DNA of 13,528 nucleotides, taken from the NCBI GenBank assembly GCA_027717875.1, contig JALLOL010000041.1, forward strand, positions 1 to 13,528, written 5' to 3'. This stretch comes from Acidobacteria bacterium AH-259-L09. Its GTDB lineage: Bacteria; Acidobacteriota; UBA6911; RPQK01. Shown here piece after piece: positions 12,721 to 13,528 of the stretch. The notes beneath the pieces are model-generated. The model was not told where the DNA came from. It saw only the letters and a list, made by a program, of their open reading frames with translations, and ran no database searches. The translations under genes were made by a program, and so were the position numbers. How positions within the stretch are numbered: position 1 is the first letter of the stretch; each line of letters starts with the position of its first letter.

Positions 12721-12750
12721 TTACCTCCTCTTGCGTAAGGAATCTTTCAT
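12721..12750 (-). CDS. Possible 9-codon leader ORF
   Basis: ATG 12750 with AAGGAG just upstream (short spacing) encodes MKDSLRKRR. Its AGG AGG codons and TAA overlap the AGGAGGT ribosome-binding site of the secreted-protein gene at 12714. Such overlap could couple or block initiation. It is too short to be sure. Confidence 0.2.
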   Translation of the reverse strand: MKDSLRKRR

Positions 12751-12981
12751 GACTCCTTCCCCACGATAAGGGGCTAGTGTTAAGTGCCGATGAAGGAATG
12801 GTCAGGGTTGTGCACAGTTTGTGTTAAGAAATCCTAACAAAGCCTCTCCGGATTGATTGTTTGTGGATCTTTCGTCAGATTGCCTTAGGCAGGACCTTGG
12901 TCTGTTCGTAAGCCTTACCTCCATCGACCAGCGATTTCTGATCCCCTCACTTATTAAGGCGTAAATGGAGGCCAAAAACTA

Positions 12982-13130
12982 TCACCCAGTCAAATATTTT
13001 TTTCCGTCCACAGTTGCGGCGGTCTCACCGGTCTTAGCTGCTTCTTCGGGCTTTGGAATCTCCAGAAATGCCCGTAGATGTCCACGGTAACCTGGATTGA
13101 AGAGTGACCCATCTGCCGTTGGACATGAAA
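12982..13130 (-). pseudogene. Tyrosine recombinase C-terminal relic (second unit, right copy)
   Basis: The minus strand reads FFHVQRQMGHSSIQVTVDIY then GH. The tail EIPKPEEAAKTGETAATVDG continues one frame back, ending at TGA 12982-12984. The core matches 2765-2813. The shift between core and tail occurs at the same place and in the same direction as in the left copy. The rest of the integrase is absent. Confidence 0.7.
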
Positions 13131-13320
13131 GAACCTTTATTTAATGAGCTTGCTCTCCTGAGCAGATGTTTCATCTAAGGATTCTTCCTTTATAGCTTCT
13201 TCCTCTGTGGGTAACCGGTCCATGGCTTCACGATTTGCACCGGGCACAAGGTGTCCGTAAACGTCCACGGTCATACTGATTGAGCACGAACATGCAAAAG
13301 TTGGGAATCCACTCTTGGTG
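13069..13320 (-). repeat. Integrase-tail composite repeat, right arm of an inverted pair
   Basis: This is the inverted counterpart of 2579-2813: 13161-13320 matches at 145 of 160 bases by hand count, and 13069-13117 matches the second block. Most substitutions in the first block are synonymous or conservative. The two copies therefore probably diverged as genes before becoming relics. Confidence 0.85.
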
Positions 13321-13350
13321 AGTGTCCCAAAATCACGTGTAGGCAGGTGC
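13137..13350 (-). pseudogene. Tyrosine recombinase C-terminal relic (first unit, right copy)
   Basis: The minus strand reads CSISMTVDVYGHLVPGANRE and then AMDRLPTEEEAIKEESLDET. A further short tail ends at TAA at 13137-13142. A decayed upstream part in another frame (RTCLHVILGHSPRVDSQLLH) recalls the HxxR-to-GH region of integrases and extends a little farther than in the left copy. Multiple indels make it inactive. Upstream it abuts a glyoxalase-fold fragment. Confidence 0.7.
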
Positions 13351-13415
13351 GCTATTCGAGCCGGGTGAGCGGGTCCCATATTAGGATTCCTGAAATCTGA
13401 AAAATAAGAAAACAG

Positions 13416-13528
13416 CTCACCCCACTCACCATCCCTGGGAGGTTCAGGCTCCAAGCCGCGCCCGCTTCAGTTTGCTGTATAGCGAATCCACTTCCTCCAC
13501 TCGCAGGATGACACGGCCCCACCATCTT
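13416..13528 (-). pseudogene. Glyoxalase/bleomycin-resistance-fold protein, partial and frameshifted
   Basis: The minus strand, entering from the window edge, reads WWGRVILRVEEVDSLYSKLK then RA. This is the 'v.lrVeDvdalyerlkaag' strand-helix of the vicinal-oxygen-chelate (glyoxalase) fold. That frame stops at 13444-13446. One frame over, the expected continuation LEPEPPRDGEWGE appears from 13454 (compare 'l.ppr..pWGeryf'). One base is therefore extra near 13455-13460. After GEWGE the glyoxalase signal fades and the integrase relic follows, so the C-terminal strands are lost. The beginning lies outside the window. Confidence 0.6.

Noticed and set aside
1..13528. CRISPR array, rRNA or complete insertion sequence
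   Set aside because: No regularly spaced short repeats, no rRNA-like sequence and no full transposase with terminal inverted repeats were seen.

Overview
The window looks like an accessory, recombination-scarred region of a free-living Gram-negative-type bacterium of roughly 50% GC. Several secreted proteins resemble families I associate with Acidobacteriota and other uncultivated soil or sediment lineages: the HNPNPQ-type secreted protein at 11995-12714, the GGARPQTAE...NAVKDAC protein at 11605-11934, and the secreted protein at 1460-2287. This assignment is inference from protein style only. No rRNA or housekeeping gene is present to fix the taxon.

Layout. 1-741: a XerC/D-like tyrosine recombinase, cut by the window edge and broken by a one-base shift in a G6 run. 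790-2287: a small hypothetical gene (minus) and a secreted protein (plus). 2371-4860: a scar zone. It holds two copies of an identical 46-bp direct repeat (2450-2495 and 4815-4860), each lying in the 3' end of the same unknown gene family. Between them are a serine-protease scrap, two integrase 3'-end relics, two membrane-protein genes (minus) and the 3' half of a Met-type tRNA (4449-4493). 5233-6137: a small exported protein and an exported 12-residue-repeat protein (minus). 6157-7437: a strong extended -10 promoter followed by a short Cys-rich ORF, a helix-turn-helix protein, a phage terminase small-subunit-like protein and a broken small gene. This is a phage or satellite-like remnant. 7524-11297: an apparent three-gene operon of a coiled-coil multi-pass membrane protein, a carboxynorspermidine decarboxylase (NspC) family enzyme and a full-length DUF3326 protein. 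11337-12714: a small gene with an in-frame TGA, then two secreted-protein genes (minus), the second of which has lost its start and signal peptide. 12982-13528: inverted copies of the same two integrase relics, fused to a frameshifted glyoxalase-fold gene that runs off the window.

How it fits together. The most coherent functional unit is the 7524-11297 operon. Its genes are intact, 17 nt apart or overlapping by 14 nt, and they pair a PLP decarboxylase with a protein family of unknown function and a membrane partner. No carboxynorspermidine dehydrogenase lies nearby, so the true substrate is open. Around this operon, tRNA 3'-end fragments, repeated integrase tails, direct repeats and junctions between unrelated gene pieces suggest repeated integration and loss of mobile elements. 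At least three probable single-base frameshifts, one nonsense codon and one lost start mean either that the island is decaying or that the assembly has indel errors. Raw reads would separate these.
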